The notes: generated by a model from the letters alone, not told the origin. Positions 50,126 to 60,302 are shown, counted from the first letter of the stretch. The stretch: DNA of 64,000 bases from Flavobacterium johnsoniae UW101 (GCF_000016645.1 NC_009441.1:434001-498000); one strand, 5' to 3'. Numbers and translations: made by a program.

Positions 50126-51492
50126 TTTATGGTTTTAATAAGAGATTCAATTGTAGATTCTTTTTGATTTATTACAATTAACTGGCTTTTGTCGTCCAGC
50201 AGAATTTTTTCTGCAAACTCCTTGTCAGCTTTAAACTGCCATTTTTTTAATTCCATAAATTTACTTTTTATCAGTTTTAGCTTTTGAGAATTGTTTTTAG
50301 AAATGATGATCACTTTTGTTAATGGTGTTTCCTGCATTTTCTCAATACTGGTTTCTGTTATTTGATCTTCGTATTGTGTTCTGGAACGATAACGAAACAT
50401 TTTATTTATGACATCAAAATCTTTTTCGTTTTCAGAAATCACATATCTATAAGTCATGATATTATCCAGTTCATTGATCCAATTTGGAAAATTTACTTCA
50501 TAAGCCTGAATATAATTATCAATGAAATTTTTATCCATTGGCTTTTTCTCATCAATATATTCTTTAACTAATGGATAAATCTGCTTGGCCATAAGATTTA
50601 TATACTTTTTGTTGTACCAATCGTAAGTATCCATTTTTCCGTCTAACTGCCCATAAACATAGCCATTGCCTAAAGCCGTTGCCAAAACTTCATTCATTAA
50701 TTGATAAGCATAATTACTGCATTTCGATTTATTTTCTTTAAAATAAGTATCGATTTGAGTTTTTACTTCCAGCGATTGTTCATCATAAATAATATGATAG
50801 GTTTCGTGAAGCATTACGCTGAATAAATCTTTATAGGATTTTAGATCTGTTTGTATCGCGCTGATAAAATTGTTACAAAACGCCTGCGCTGTAAAACCTT
50901 TAGAATTTGGGAGCGGATAAAAAGCAATTTCAAACGGAATTGCATTATCCCAGCTTGAGTTATAAAATACCAATCCTGTATTAAAGTAGTTCTCTATCTG
51001 ATGTTCATTGGAATATTTTGTAATTTCTTCCAATTGTTTTTCAAACTTTTCTTTATTCGGATTATAAATCAGTTCATTGTAAATTGGCGTAAATTCTGAA
51101 ATACTTTCTGCCAAATCAATCAAGGTTTTATTTGGAATAATCCCAACAGAACGAATTTTAAAACTTCCTAAATTTCCAGTCTCGATTAGATTTTTTTTGA
51201 GGATATCTTCTGTCTGCATTGTTTTCTTTGAACCATACGGAAACTCTTCAAACCTATAACTGTAGTCAATTCTTAGTTGTTCGAATTTTGAAATTACGTT
51301 TTTGTATTTATCCGTATTGTATTTTGATTTCTGAAATTCGGTTTTAAAAACATTATCAGGATAATTTTCAGAGAGATTCTGCAAGAAAACAAAAACCGCT
51401 AATTGTTCAGAATATTTAATTTTAAAAGTTGTTTTTTGCCCAAATGCAAAAATTGTCAAAAATAAGAATGCAAGTAAAAATCTGTTCTTCAT
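50122..51492 (-). CDS. putative secreted gluzincin-like metallopeptidase, uncharacterised
   Basis: 456 aa, signal peptide (residues 1-19, ending AFGQ). I do not recognise the family. The core has H229-E-T-Y-H233 in FSVMLHETYHIIYDEQ, a zinc-binding HExxH, and about 35 residues later QLMNEVLATALGNG with a glutamate at a possible third-ligand position. The rest is helical and rich in Lys and Tyr. Translationally coupled (ATGA) to the serine hydrolase gene, so the two exported enzymes probably act together. Confidence 0.65.
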   Translation of the reverse strand: MKNRFLLAFLFLTIFAFGQKTTFKIKYSEQLAVFVFLQNLSENYPDNVFKTEFQKSKYNTDKYKNVISKFEQLRIDYSYRFEEFPYGSKKTMQTEDILKKNLIETGNLGSFKIRSVGIIPNKTLIDLAESISEFTPIYNELIYNPNKEKFEKQLEEITKYSNEHQIENYFNTGLVFYNSSWDNAIPFEIAFYPLPNSKGFTAQAFCNNFISAIQTDLKSYKDLFSVMLHETYHIIYDEQSLEVKTQIDTYFKENKSKCSNYAYQLMNEVLATALGNGYVYGQLDGKMDTYDWYNKKYINLMAKQIYPLVKEYIDEKKPMDKNFIDNYIQAYEVNFPNWINELDNIMTYRYVISENEKDFDVINKMFRYRSRTQYEDQITETSIEKMQETPLTKVIIISKNNSQKLKLIKSKFMELKKWQFKADKEFAEKILLDDKSQLIVINQKESTIESLIKTIK

Positions 51493-51625
51493 CCTGTTTA
51501 TACGGCTGTTAAAATGGTGATTTATTTGTTTTTGGTTGTTATTTCTACTTTTCTTATCTCATAAAAAAAGTATTTATCTTGCTAATATATAAGAAATATC
51601 TTTATTAAAACTAAACTCAAAAACC

Positions 51626-52960
51626 TTATCCTTCAACCAAACAAATCTCAAAAACCGTTTTTTCATTCTCGGTTTTAAAAGAAATATAACCACCGTGCGC
51701 TTCTATGATGTTTTTGGAAAGTGTTAAACCAATTCCGGCGCCTTCATTTCGGGTGGTAAAAAAAGGCAGGAAAATTTTATTTTCAATTTCTTTTTCTATT
51801 CCATTTCCGTTATCGGTTATTTTAATGAAGATTCTGTTTTCTTTGGCTTCCGCCGAAATTAAAATCTGTTTCTTGCTGGTATTTTTTAAGGCGTTTATCG
51901 AGTTTGTCAAAAGGTTAATGATGACTTGTTCAGTTTGCTGCGCATCAACATTTATCAGGCGTTTTAAAGAGATTAAATTCTCTACTTCAATGCCGTCTTT
52001 TTTAAACAACGGATTCATGATTTGAAGACAATTATCAATCAAATCCTTTAATTCTGTTTTTTCTTTTTTAGGAGAAGGAAGCATCGCCAGTTTTCGATAA
52101 CCTTCGACAAATTTCTGTAAATGGTCACTTCGCCTTAACATGGTTTCGACACTGTTTTTAATATCTTCCAGATCTTCTGCCGAAAGTGAATCCTGTTCTA
52201 CCAAATCCTGCAGGTTTTGGCAAATAGAACGAATGGGCGTTATAGAATTTAAAAGCTCATGCGAAATTACTTTCATCAAATTTACCCAGGCATCCTTTTC
52301 TTTTTTCTCGACAACATTCTGGATCGAATCTAACAAAACGATATAATAATCGCGTTCAAAAATCTCGGTTCTTGAAGCCTGCAAAACAAAAGTCTGGTTA
52401 TTTTGTTCGTTGATGCTGATTTCTACAGATGTTTTTATTTCATGAAAATCATCAACTTCAATAATTTCACAAAGTGATGGCAGCTGATTTTTAAGATATT
52501 TCCATTTTGAAACTTTGGGCACATTAAAATGAGAAGAAAAATAATCGTTCATCAAAAATATATCCCAATCATTATCGTGTTTTTGTAAAATGATAATTCC
52601 GGTTTCGATGTTGTTTAAAATAGAACGGTAAATAATATCTTTTGAAATTTGTTCGTTCTGCCTGTTCTTCAAAGTATCGTACAATTGAAACAAGTCATTG
52701 TAATTACTATTCTCTTTATGCTTTTTAAAATCTGATGAAAAATCATCCTGAAGTATCGAAGCAATAGTTTTATTGTAAATTAAAACAAAATTTCGAACAT
52801 AAAAATACATTTCGCGAATGAGAAGAAAAACAATAAAAAAGCCAAATATGCCCGTAAAAAACAAATTGATTTTAAAGAAATAAATCGAAATTTCGATCGC
52901 TGCAATAATAGCCAGTAATCGAAAAAAAAGCAGTTTATAGGTTTGCAGCGTTTTAAACAT
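51626..52960 (-). CDS. sensor histidine kinase
   Basis: 444 aa. Two membrane helices at the start (about 8-29 and 30-58), a PAS-like middle part (residues about 105-215), then the kinase core: H-box VISHELLNSITPIRSI, N-box VIINLLTNSINALK, G1 ITDNGNGIEKEI and G2 EGAGIGLTLSKNII. ATP-dependent autokinase that would phosphorylate the sigma-54 regulator encoded one base upstream. With so short an outside loop it probably senses a membrane or cytosolic signal. Confidence 0.93.
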   Translation of the reverse strand: MFKTLQTYKLLFFRLLAIIAAIEISIYFFKINLFFTGIFGFFIVFLLIREMYFYVRNFVLIYNKTIASILQDDFSSDFKKHKENSNYNDLFQLYDTLKNRQNEQISKDIIYRSILNNIETGIIILQKHDNDWDIFLMNDYFSSHFNVPKVSKWKYLKNQLPSLCEIIEVDDFHEIKTSVEISINEQNNQTFVLQASRTEIFERDYYIVLLDSIQNVVEKKEKDAWVNLMKVISHELLNSITPIRSICQNLQDLVEQDSLSAEDLEDIKNSVETMLRRSDHLQKFVEGYRKLAMLPSPKKEKTELKDLIDNCLQIMNPLFKKDGIEVENLISLKRLINVDAQQTEQVIINLLTNSINALKNTSKKQILISAEAKENRIFIKITDNGNGIEKEIENKIFLPFFTTRNEGAGIGLTLSKNIIEAHGGYISFKTENEKTVFEICLVEG

Positions 52961-52961
52961 A

Positions 52962-54311
52962 CTAATTAATATTGATATTATATTTCTCTAAACGTCGGTA
53001 CAACGAACCTCTTGACAAACCCAGCTCTTCGGCAGTTTTACTGATATTGTTATTGTGTTTAAGCAGTGCTTTTTCGATCGCCGCTTTTTCTACAGTCGAA
53101 AGCTGAATATCGTCCGGGTTTTCATCATAAGGCGTTATGATTTCTAAATCCAGATCTGAAACGGTGATTTTATTGTTTTCGCAAAGAATAACGGCGCGTT
53201 CAATTTTATTTTCCATTTCGCGGATATTTCCGTTCCAGGCATGATTTTCAATTTGTTCTAATACCTTTTTGTCAAAAGTAATTTCACCTCTTCCGTATTT
53301 ATCCCTCATTTTTTCCAGAAGATATTCTGCCAGCGGAATTTTATCTTCGTTTCTCTCTCTTAACGGAGGCAAAACTATTTCCATTGTATTGATTCGGTAA
53401 TACAAATCTTCTCTAAAATTTTTATCGGCAACTTCCAGTTTCAAATTCAAATTGGTCGCCGTAATAATTCGCACATTTAAAGGTCTTGCTTTTGTTTCTC
53501 CTAATCTGGTTACGGTTTTGGTTTGAATAACCTGTAATAATTTTGACTGCAAATGCAATGGCACGTTTCCTATTTCATCTAAAAAAATAGTGCCGTTCTG
53601 CGCCATTTCAAAACGTCCCGGTGTATCTATTTTGGCATCGGTAAAAGCGCCTTTAGCATAACCAAACAATTCGCTTTCGAAAATATTCGAATTCAAAGAA
53701 CCCAAATCGACGGCAATAAACGGATTGTTTTTTCTTTCGGACTGACTGTAAATATGATGCGCCAAAACAAATTTCCCAGTTCCGTTTTCTCCCAAAATCA
53801 AAACATTTGCATCGGTTTTGGCAACTTTATCGGCAAGTGAATAGGCTTTTTTTATAATTTCAGAAGTTCCAACAAAAAAGTCGTTTTCGTTTTCAATCTC
53901 TTTGTTCTTTTTTTGTTCTTTACGGGATTTGTCTACCGCCTGCTTTACAGATTCTAATAGTTTTTTGTTTTCCCAGGGCTTTAAGATATAATCAAAAGCG
54001 CCCGCTTTTAATCCTTCAACTGCGGTTTCTACTTTTCCAAAAGCTGTCATTAAAATTACAACTGTTTTTGGCGAAAGCGTTTTTATTTCTTTTAATAAAT
54101 AGAGTCCTTCCCTTCCATCTTCAAAACCTATCCTGTAATTCATGTCGAGCAAAACAACATCAATGCTGTTTTGAGATAGTAATTCGACTATTTTTTTCGG
54201 ATTATTTAAGGTATGAATGTTCTCAAAATACTTTTTCAGATATACTTTTGAGGCAAAAAGAATATCTTCCTGATCGTCGATGATTAAAATTGAAGCGTTT
54301 GTTTTTTTCAT
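52962..54311 (-). CDS. sigma-54-dependent response regulator (NtrC family)
   Basis: 449 aa. Receiver domain (1-about 125) with Asp12/Asp13 and phospho-acceptor Asp56 (VVLLDMNY); AAA+ domain with Walker A LGENGTGKFVLAHH and the sigma-54 contact loop written GAFTDA instead of GAFTGA (a known variant in this phylum's exporter regulators); Fis-type HTH at the end (TAEELGLSRGSLYRRL). Activates RpoN promoters. First gene of the pair with the kinase and divergent from the ABC exporter operon; binding sites lie in the shared spacer. Confidence 0.94.
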   Translation of the reverse strand: MKKTNASILIIDDQEDILFASKVYLKKYFENIHTLNNPKKIVELLSQNSIDVVLLDMNYRIGFEDGREGLYLLKEIKTLSPKTVVILMTAFGKVETAVEGLKAGAFDYILKPWENKKLLESVKQAVDKSRKEQKKNKEIENENDFFVGTSEIIKKAYSLADKVAKTDANVLILGENGTGKFVLAHHIYSQSERKNNPFIAVDLGSLNSNIFESELFGYAKGAFTDAKIDTPGRFEMAQNGTIFLDEIGNVPLHLQSKLLQVIQTKTVTRLGETKARPLNVRIITATNLNLKLEVADKNFREDLYYRINTMEIVLPPLRERNEDKIPLAEYLLEKMRDKYGRGEITFDKKVLEQIENHAWNGNIREMENKIERAVILCENNKITVSDLDLEIITPYDENPDDIQLSTVEKAAIEKALLKHNNNISKTAEELGLSRGSLYRRLEKYNININ

Positions 54312-54323
54312 TATTGTTCAGTT

Positions 54324-54351
54324 TTGGACAAAAAGTGTCCAATTATGGACA
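54324..54351. promoter_or_regulatory. enhancer-like site for the sigma-54 regulator
   Basis: TTGGACA-N5-TGTCCAA, perfect, followed by an extra TGGACA half-site (54346-54351). It lies about 60-90 bases upstream of the sigma-54-like promoter. Confidence 0.65.
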
Positions 54352-54411
54352 TTGTGATTTTTTTTGAAAAAATAAAATTTTAAAAATTAAGCAGTTACAA
54401 GATTTAATTTC

Positions 54412-54427
54412 TTGGCACGAAAATCAC
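54412..54427 (+). promoter_or_regulatory. possible sigma-54 promoter of the ABC exporter operon
   Basis: TTGGCACGAAAATCAC: the minus-24 half TTGGCACG is a strong match; the minus-12 half reads TCAC where TTGC is expected. It lies about 160 bases before ATG 54590; the other bases of 54352-54589 hold no further site I recognise. Confidence 0.45.
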
Positions 54428-54589
54428 ATTTCTACTCGTAAATCATTAATTATTAAAGTCTTTCAGAGGTAAAAATAACAAAATAAATATCTATCAGCCG
54501 TATTATTAATTATCTTAATTTTCCGACTGTGTTTCTTTTACTTCTGAAGATCAAAAAACGAACATCAATCAAATTTTAAAAAATCAATT

Positions 54590-55300
54590 ATGATTACCAT
54601 CAAAAATCTTTCAAAAATTTTTAGAACAGAAGAAGTAGAAACAAAAGCTTTAAGTGAAGTTTCATTAACCATAAACGAAGGCGATTTTGTATCGATAATG
54701 GGGCCGTCGGGAAGCGGGAAATCTACTTTATTAAACATTATAGGACTTTTAGACAGTGCTACTGACGGAAGTTATACCTTACTCGATCAGGAAATGGTTG
54801 GACTAAAAGAGAACCTGAAATCAAAAGCCAGAAAAAAGAATATCGGTTTTATATTTCAGAATTTTAATTTAATAGATGAATTATCTGTTTATGACAATAT
54901 CGAATTGCCATTGCTTTACAATAAAATTCATGCTTTTGAAAGAAAGAAAAAAGTAGAAGATATTGCCAATATATTGGGCATTTCACATCGTTTGAAACAT
55001 TTTCCGCAGCAGCTTTCAGGAGGTCAGCAGCAGCGTGTTGCGGTTGCAAGAGCTTTAATAAATAATCCTAAAATTATTCTGGCCGATGAGCCTACAGGAA
55101 ATCTGGATAGTAAAAACGGAAATGAGGTAATGGAATTATTGACAGATCTTCATGCAAGCGGTTCTACAATTTTGATGGTTACGCATTCTGATTATGATGC
55201 TTCTTTTTCGCAGAGAACTATTTTAATGAAAGACGGCGTTATTCTTTCAGAGAAATTAAATCACAAAAATGTTGATGTTTTGGTAACTTCTAAAAATTAG
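54590..55300 (+). CDS. MacB/LolD-type ABC transporter ATP-binding protein
   Basis: 236 aa. Walker A GPSGSGKST, Q-loop FIFQNFNLIDELS, signature QLSGGQQQRVAVARAL, Walker B IILADEPTGNLDS, H-loop VTHSD. The pattern is that of MacB/LolD mechanotransmission ATPases that work with FtsX-type permeases. First gene of a three-gene operon; the first permease starts 5 bases after its stop. Probably induced by the divergent two-component system. Confidence 0.95.
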   Translation: MITIKNLSKIFRTEEVETKALSEVSLTINEGDFVSIMGPSGSGKSTLLNIIGLLDSATDGSYTLLDQEMVGLKENLKSKARKKNIGFIFQNFNLIDELSVYDNIELPLLYNKIHAFERKKKVEDIANILGISHRLKHFPQQLSGGQQQRVAVARALINNPKIILADEPTGNLDSKNGNEVMELLTDLHASGSTILMVTHSDYDASFSQRTILMKDGVILSEKLNHKNVDVLVTSKN

Positions 55301-55304
55301 GATC

Positions 55305-57728
55305 ATGCTTAAAAACTGGATCAACATATTTATTTATCACATCAAAAACAATAAGCTTTTTACAGCTTTAAATGTTTTAGGTTTGAGTATTGGAATCGCA
55401 GGTTTAATTTTTGCGATTTTATATTGGAACGACGAACAAAGTTACGATCAATGGAACCCTAATAAAGACAATATCTTTTTAGTCGCCAACCAAATGGACG
55501 CGACTACATACTGGGCATCAAGTTCGGCACCAATAGGACCTGCCATAAAAGAGATAAATCCTGAAGTAGCATCTTACTGCTATTTGAGTGGTGATTACGA
55601 CAATGAAATCATTCGTTTTAATAACAAAAAAGTACAGTCAGATAAAATAATTGCAGCGCAAAAAAATTTCTTTGAGTATTTCCCTTATTCATTTATCGAA
55701 GGAAATTCAAAAACCGCATTACCAGATATAAACAGTATTTGTTTATCTCAAGATTTGGCGGCTCAGCTTTTTGGAAACGAAACTGCTTTGGGAAAACAAG
55801 TTGTGCTGAAAGGTAAAAACCTAATCGTAACAGGTGTTTACAAACTCGATAAAAAATCAGCTTATAACCCGTCCTGCGTGGTTAACTTTATGGATGAACG
55901 ATTAAAAGGAAACGCTCAGGCCTGGGGTGATTTTCAATTTGTGCTGTTATTAAAACTAAAAAATCCGAGTGAGCAAAAACGAGTGACTCAAAATCTTCAA
56001 AAAATATATTTTGAGAATATGACATCTCGTTATGCTAAAAATCAAGGTATTTCACCAGAAGAATTTATTAAGAAATATGGCGAAGTAAAACCATGTTTAG
56101 AATCGTTGTCGTCTATTCGCCTTCATACCAAAACCGGCGGTTTGGCAGAACCTAAAGGTAATTATCAATTTCTGCTTATCATGGTTGGGTTATCGGTTTT
56201 AATTCTAATCTTATCAATTGTAAATTATGTCAATTCGGCTACGGCAAATGCTGTAAAAAGAGCCAAAGAAGTTGGAGTGCGCAAAATTATCGGCGCTTCA
56301 AAAACAGCTATTGTCAAACAATTTATTTTTGAAACCGCAGTAATCGCTTTGCTTTCCATTTTAATATCGCTAGTTATTGTAGAACTTTCTCTGCCTTATT
56401 ACAATGCTTTTTTAGAAAAATCTCTTGCATTGCAAAGCAGTCAGTTTTATTTACAGCTTGTCGTTATATTCGTTATTACTGTAATACTGGCAGGGATATT
56501 TCCGGCTGTTTATGTTTCTAATTTTGAATCGCTAAAAGTATTGAAGGGGAATTTTGGCAGAAGCAAAAGCGGTGTCTGGCTTAGAAACGGTATGCTTATT
56601 TTTCAATTTGCAGTAGCTGCCTTCTTTATTGTTGGATCTTATGTTGTATACGAACAAATAGATCTTATGAACTCGAAAGATTTGGGTTTTAACGGCAAAC
56701 AGATTCTTAATATTTCATACCGAAATATCTATGGCGAAGGAATAACTAATAAAGACCGTTTTGAACGATACACTATTATTAAAAACCAATTGCAGCATAT
56801 AAAAGGAGTTCAGCAGGTTTCGAGCGCTGGTTTTGTTTTAGGAAATGGAGCAAGATCTGTAATTTCTTATCACTATAAAGATCTAAATATTGACGGCAGT
56901 AATATGCCAATCGATTTTGGACTGCTGGAAATGATGAAAATTAAAATTGTAAAAGGACGTTCTTTCAATCCAGAATTTGCTCAGGATACCATTTCTTCAA
57001 TGTTAATTAATGAAACAGCTCTAAAATTATTAAATGAAAAAGATCCGATAGGCAAAAAAGTACACTGGAACGGACTAGATGCCATTATTGTTGGAGTTGT
57101 AAAAGATTTTAATGTAGGTAACCCTGGAGAACCAATTCCTCCAATGTCATTTTTTCATTTTAAAACTGTGCCTTGGTTTACAGCAAACTTAAATAATATT
57201 TACATCACTGCCGATCCTAAAACTATGCAGCAAACTATAGCTGGTATAGAAAATCTTTGGATCAAAAAAGTAGATCCGGATTATCCATTTGTATACGATT
57301 TTGTTGATAAACAATACAAAAGATCATTCAGCAGTTATGTAAAACAAAAAAATCTTTTTTCTTTATTGAATATCATTGTTATCACAATTGCGCTTTTAGG
57401 ATTATTTGCTCTTGCATCTTATTCTATAGAAAGACGAATGAAAGAAATCGCAATTCGAAAAACACTGGGTGCAGAAACCAATGTATTACTAAAGGAACTC
57501 TGTAAACAATATATTCTTTTTAGCGTAGTTGGTTTTTTAATTGCTTTATTTCCCGCTTATTATCTGCTAAATAAATGGCTTGAAAATTTCTCGTACAGAA
57601 TTACCATTTCTATTTATCCGTTTTTAATTGGATTTACAGCTTTGTTGATTTTGACTTTATTGGTAGTTCTTTCCAGAGCGTATCAGGCAACTAAAGTTGA
57701 TGTTTTGAAATATCTTAAATATGAATAA
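55305..57728 (+). CDS. FtsX-like ABC transporter permease, copy 1
   Basis: 807 aa in the duplicated eight-plus-helix layout common in Bacteroidota: an N-terminal helix (about 20-42) and MacB-type periplasmic domain, FtsX core around 285-420 (GLSVLILILSIVNYVN, RAKEVGVRKIIGASK), a second unit with another periplasmic domain (about 435-680) and a last FtsX core (IERRMKEIAIRKTLGAETN). Partner of the upstream ATPase. Exports or extracts an unknown envelope substrate. Strongly similar over its whole length to the next gene. Confidence 0.93.
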   Translation: MLKNWINIFIYHIKNNKLFTALNVLGLSIGIAGLIFAILYWNDEQSYDQWNPNKDNIFLVANQMDATTYWASSSAPIGPAIKEINPEVASYCYLSGDYDNEIIRFNNKKVQSDKIIAAQKNFFEYFPYSFIEGNSKTALPDINSICLSQDLAAQLFGNETALGKQVVLKGKNLIVTGVYKLDKKSAYNPSCVVNFMDERLKGNAQAWGDFQFVLLLKLKNPSEQKRVTQNLQKIYFENMTSRYAKNQGISPEEFIKKYGEVKPCLESLSSIRLHTKTGGLAEPKGNYQFLLIMVGLSVLILILSIVNYVNSATANAVKRAKEVGVRKIIGASKTAIVKQFIFETAVIALLSILISLVIVELSLPYYNAFLEKSLALQSSQFYLQLVVIFVITVILAGIFPAVYVSNFESLKVLKGNFGRSKSGVWLRNGMLIFQFAVAAFFIVGSYVVYEQIDLMNSKDLGFNGKQILNISYRNIYGEGITNKDRFERYTIIKNQLQHIKGVQQVSSAGFVLGNGARSVISYHYKDLNIDGSNMPIDFGLLEMMKIKIVKGRSFNPEFAQDTISSMLINETALKLLNEKDPIGKKVHWNGLDAIIVGVVKDFNVGNPGEPIPPMSFFHFKTVPWFTANLNNIYITADPKTMQQTIAGIENLWIKKVDPDYPFVYDFVDKQYKRSFSSYVKQKNLFSLLNIIVITIALLGLFALASYSIERRMKEIAIRKTLGAETNVLLKELCKQYILFSVVGFLIALFPAYYLLNKWLENFSYRITISIYPFLIGFTALLILTLLVVLSRAYQATKVDVLKYLKYE

Positions 57729-57774
57729 TCATTACAGCTTTTGATTTTTCAACAAACTAACTTCCCAAAAAACT

Positions 57775-60198
57775 ATGATACTAAACTATATCAATATATT
57801 TATTTACCAGTTAAAACACAATAAACTATTTTCTACATTAAATATTTTAGGATTATCAATAGGAATTGCAGGGCTTATTTTTGCCCTGCTCTATTGGAAC
57901 GACGAACATAGTTACAATAAATGGAATCCTGAAAAAGATAATGTTTATCAGGTTTTGGTTCAATTAAGTGATATGCCCGCCGTGGCTGAAAATTCAGTTC
58001 GGTTAAAAGCATATTTAGAAAATGATCCTAATGTTGAAAATATTGTTTATGCTGATAATTGGTATAAAAAAGACAAAATCACTTATAAAGGAAAAAAAGA
58101 GACGGTAAATAAAATTATCAATGTCGAAAGTGATTTCTTTTCTATTTTTCCTTTTAAAATAATTCATGGCAATGCCGCTTCAGCACTAAAAGATGGTTCG
58201 AGTATTGCAATTTCTGAAGACATTTCAAAAAGAGTATTTGGTAATGAAAACCCAATTGGAAAACAAATCAATTGCCTTTCTGCGATGTTTACAGTTCGTG
58301 CTGTTTATCGAGTTCCTGATAATTCTTCAATTATGCCTAACGTGGTTGTCAATAACATGAAGGATTTAGTTGATATTAATAAAAACCGAGGTCTTTTTGT
58401 TTTAAAAATTCTTTTAAAAATTAAAGATCCTTCGAAAATTGATGTGACTAAAAGAATGTTAGAAAAGGTTTATTATGATGAAATCATTGTAAAAAGTTCA
58501 AAAGAAGCGGGAATGACACCTGCCGAAATGGAAAAAAAGATTGGTCATTTTAAAATTTTTCTAGAGCCGCTTTCTGATGCAAGACTACATTCTATCGCTG
58601 ACGGCTATCCAGAAGGAAGGGGAAATTACCAGTTTCTATGGATAATGGCAGGATTATCTGTCCTTATTCTTATTTTATCAATAGTGAATTACATTAACAT
58701 GGCAACCGCAAATGCCATTAAACGAGCCAAAGAAGTTGGAGTTAGAAAAATTCTTGGAGCATCAAAAAAAGATATTGTGCTACAATTTATTTTTGAAACA
58801 GTTCTAATTTGCAGTTTCTCTATTTTGCTGGCTTTGGTAATTGTAGAACTTACTCTGCCTTATTACAATAATTTTCTGGATAAGAATTTAATGATCATTG
58901 GCAGTCAGTTTTATCTGCAATTGATTCTTATTTTTATTCTCACAATCTTAACCGCTGGTATATTCCCGGCACTTTATGTCTCTAATTTTGAAACTATAAA
59001 AGTATTAAAAGGCAATTTTGAAAGAAGTAAAAATGGTATTTGGCTTCGCAACGGAATGTTGATTTTTCAATTTGCAATTGCGGCCTTCTTTATTATTGGC
59101 TCCAATATCGTCTATGAACAAATACAATATTTAACTAACAAAGATTTGGGTTTTAAAGGCAGTCAGGTATTAGCCGTTTCATTAAATTTTCCGCCATCTT
59201 ATTATGAAGGAGATGAAATTGGTAAAAAGATTTTCAGCCGATACACTGCCATCAAAGAAGAACTATCTAAGATAAAAGGTGTTGATAAAGTTTCTACGGG
59301 TTTAGTTTCCTTTGACGGAAATGATACTTCTTTAGCGCCAATTTGGTATAAAGACGAACTTTTTAAACAAAAAGCAATTGGATTAGATTATGGAATGCTG
59401 GATTTAATGAAAATAAAAATAATAAAAGGAAGAGATTTCGATAAAAAAATAGCTTCTGATACTACGAGTTCTGTTTTAATAAATGAGACAGCCTTAAAAC
59501 TGATGAATATTAAAGATCCCATTAATACTGAAATTAGAATTGGTAATCAGCCCATGAAAATCATTGGTATTGTTAAGGATTTCAATTTGCTAAGTCCTGA
59601 ATCTGCCGTTTTGCCAATGACTTTTTATCATATCAAAAGTTTGGATATGGCGGGAGAAATCAATACGGTTTATATAAAATTAAAATCAGATAATATCCAA
59701 AATACGATTTCTTCTATTGAGGATTTCTGGAAAACAAAAGTAGATACTGAATATCCTTTTCAATATGATTTTGTAGACAAGCAATATGCAAGAACTTATG
59801 AAACTTACACCAAGCAAAAGAATTTGTTTTCACTGCTTAATATTGTAGTAATTCTAATTGCACTATTTGGTTTATTTTCTCTTGCATCATATTCTATACA
59901 AAGACGAATGAAAGAAATTGCGATTAGAAAAACACTGGGAGCCGAAACGAATACTTTGCTTAAAGAATTATCTAAACAGTATGTCTTTTACTGCATAATT
60001 GGATTTTTAACTGCATTGTTTCCCGTTTATTATTTTCTAAAAAAATGGCTTGACAACTTTGCATTCAGAATTGAGATAAGCGTATTTCCGTTTATTCTTG
60101 GGTTTACAATTTTAATGGTTCTGACTTTATTAATTGTGTTGTCAAGAGCTTATGCAGCAGCCAAAACGGATGTTTTGAAATACTTAAAATATGAGTAA
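57775..60198 (+). CDS. FtsX-like ABC transporter permease, copy 2
   Basis: 807 aa, tandem paralogue of the preceding permease with equal length and the same segment order (start INIFIYQLKHNKLF, core RAKEVGVRKILGASKKD, end RRMKEIAIRKTLGAET and DVLKYLKYE). Conservation is highest in the membrane parts and low in the periplasmic domains (about residues 60-270 and 465-680), fitting two permeases that share one ATPase but have different outside surfaces. Terminator follows. Confidence 0.93.
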   Translation: MILNYINIFIYQLKHNKLFSTLNILGLSIGIAGLIFALLYWNDEHSYNKWNPEKDNVYQVLVQLSDMPAVAENSVRLKAYLENDPNVENIVYADNWYKKDKITYKGKKETVNKIINVESDFFSIFPFKIIHGNAASALKDGSSIAISEDISKRVFGNENPIGKQINCLSAMFTVRAVYRVPDNSSIMPNVVVNNMKDLVDINKNRGLFVLKILLKIKDPSKIDVTKRMLEKVYYDEIIVKSSKEAGMTPAEMEKKIGHFKIFLEPLSDARLHSIADGYPEGRGNYQFLWIMAGLSVLILILSIVNYINMATANAIKRAKEVGVRKILGASKKDIVLQFIFETVLICSFSILLALVIVELTLPYYNNFLDKNLMIIGSQFYLQLILIFILTILTAGIFPALYVSNFETIKVLKGNFERSKNGIWLRNGMLIFQFAIAAFFIIGSNIVYEQIQYLTNKDLGFKGSQVLAVSLNFPPSYYEGDEIGKKIFSRYTAIKEELSKIKGVDKVSTGLVSFDGNDTSLAPIWYKDELFKQKAIGLDYGMLDLMKIKIIKGRDFDKKIASDTTSSVLINETALKLMNIKDPINTEIRIGNQPMKIIGIVKDFNLLSPESAVLPMTFYHIKSLDMAGEINTVYIKLKSDNIQNTISSIEDFWKTKVDTEYPFQYDFVDKQYARTYETYTKQKNLFSLLNIVVILIALFGLFSLASYSIQRRMKEIAIRKTLGAETNTLLKELSKQYVFYCIIGFLTALFPVYYFLKKWLDNFAFRIEISVFPFILGFTILMVLTLLIVLSRAYAAAKTDVLKYLKYE

Positions 60199-60247
60199 AA
60201 AGTTCATTTAATTATTTTATAAAAGACATTAATTCAGATTTAAAACC

Positions 60248-60282
60248 AAAAAAGACTCCAATAAATCATTGGAGTCTTTTTT
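60248..60282. terminator. bidirectional terminator between permease 2 and the SDR gene
   Basis: AAAAAAGACTCCAAT, 5-base loop, ATTGGAGTCTTTTTT. Confidence 0.92.
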
Positions 60283-60302
60283 ATATTGATAATTTGAACT
60301 TT

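Noticed and set aside
55305..60198. Duplicated permeases as an assembly artefact
   Set aside because: The copies differ strongly in periplasmic parts and in DNA sequence, so they are true paralogues.
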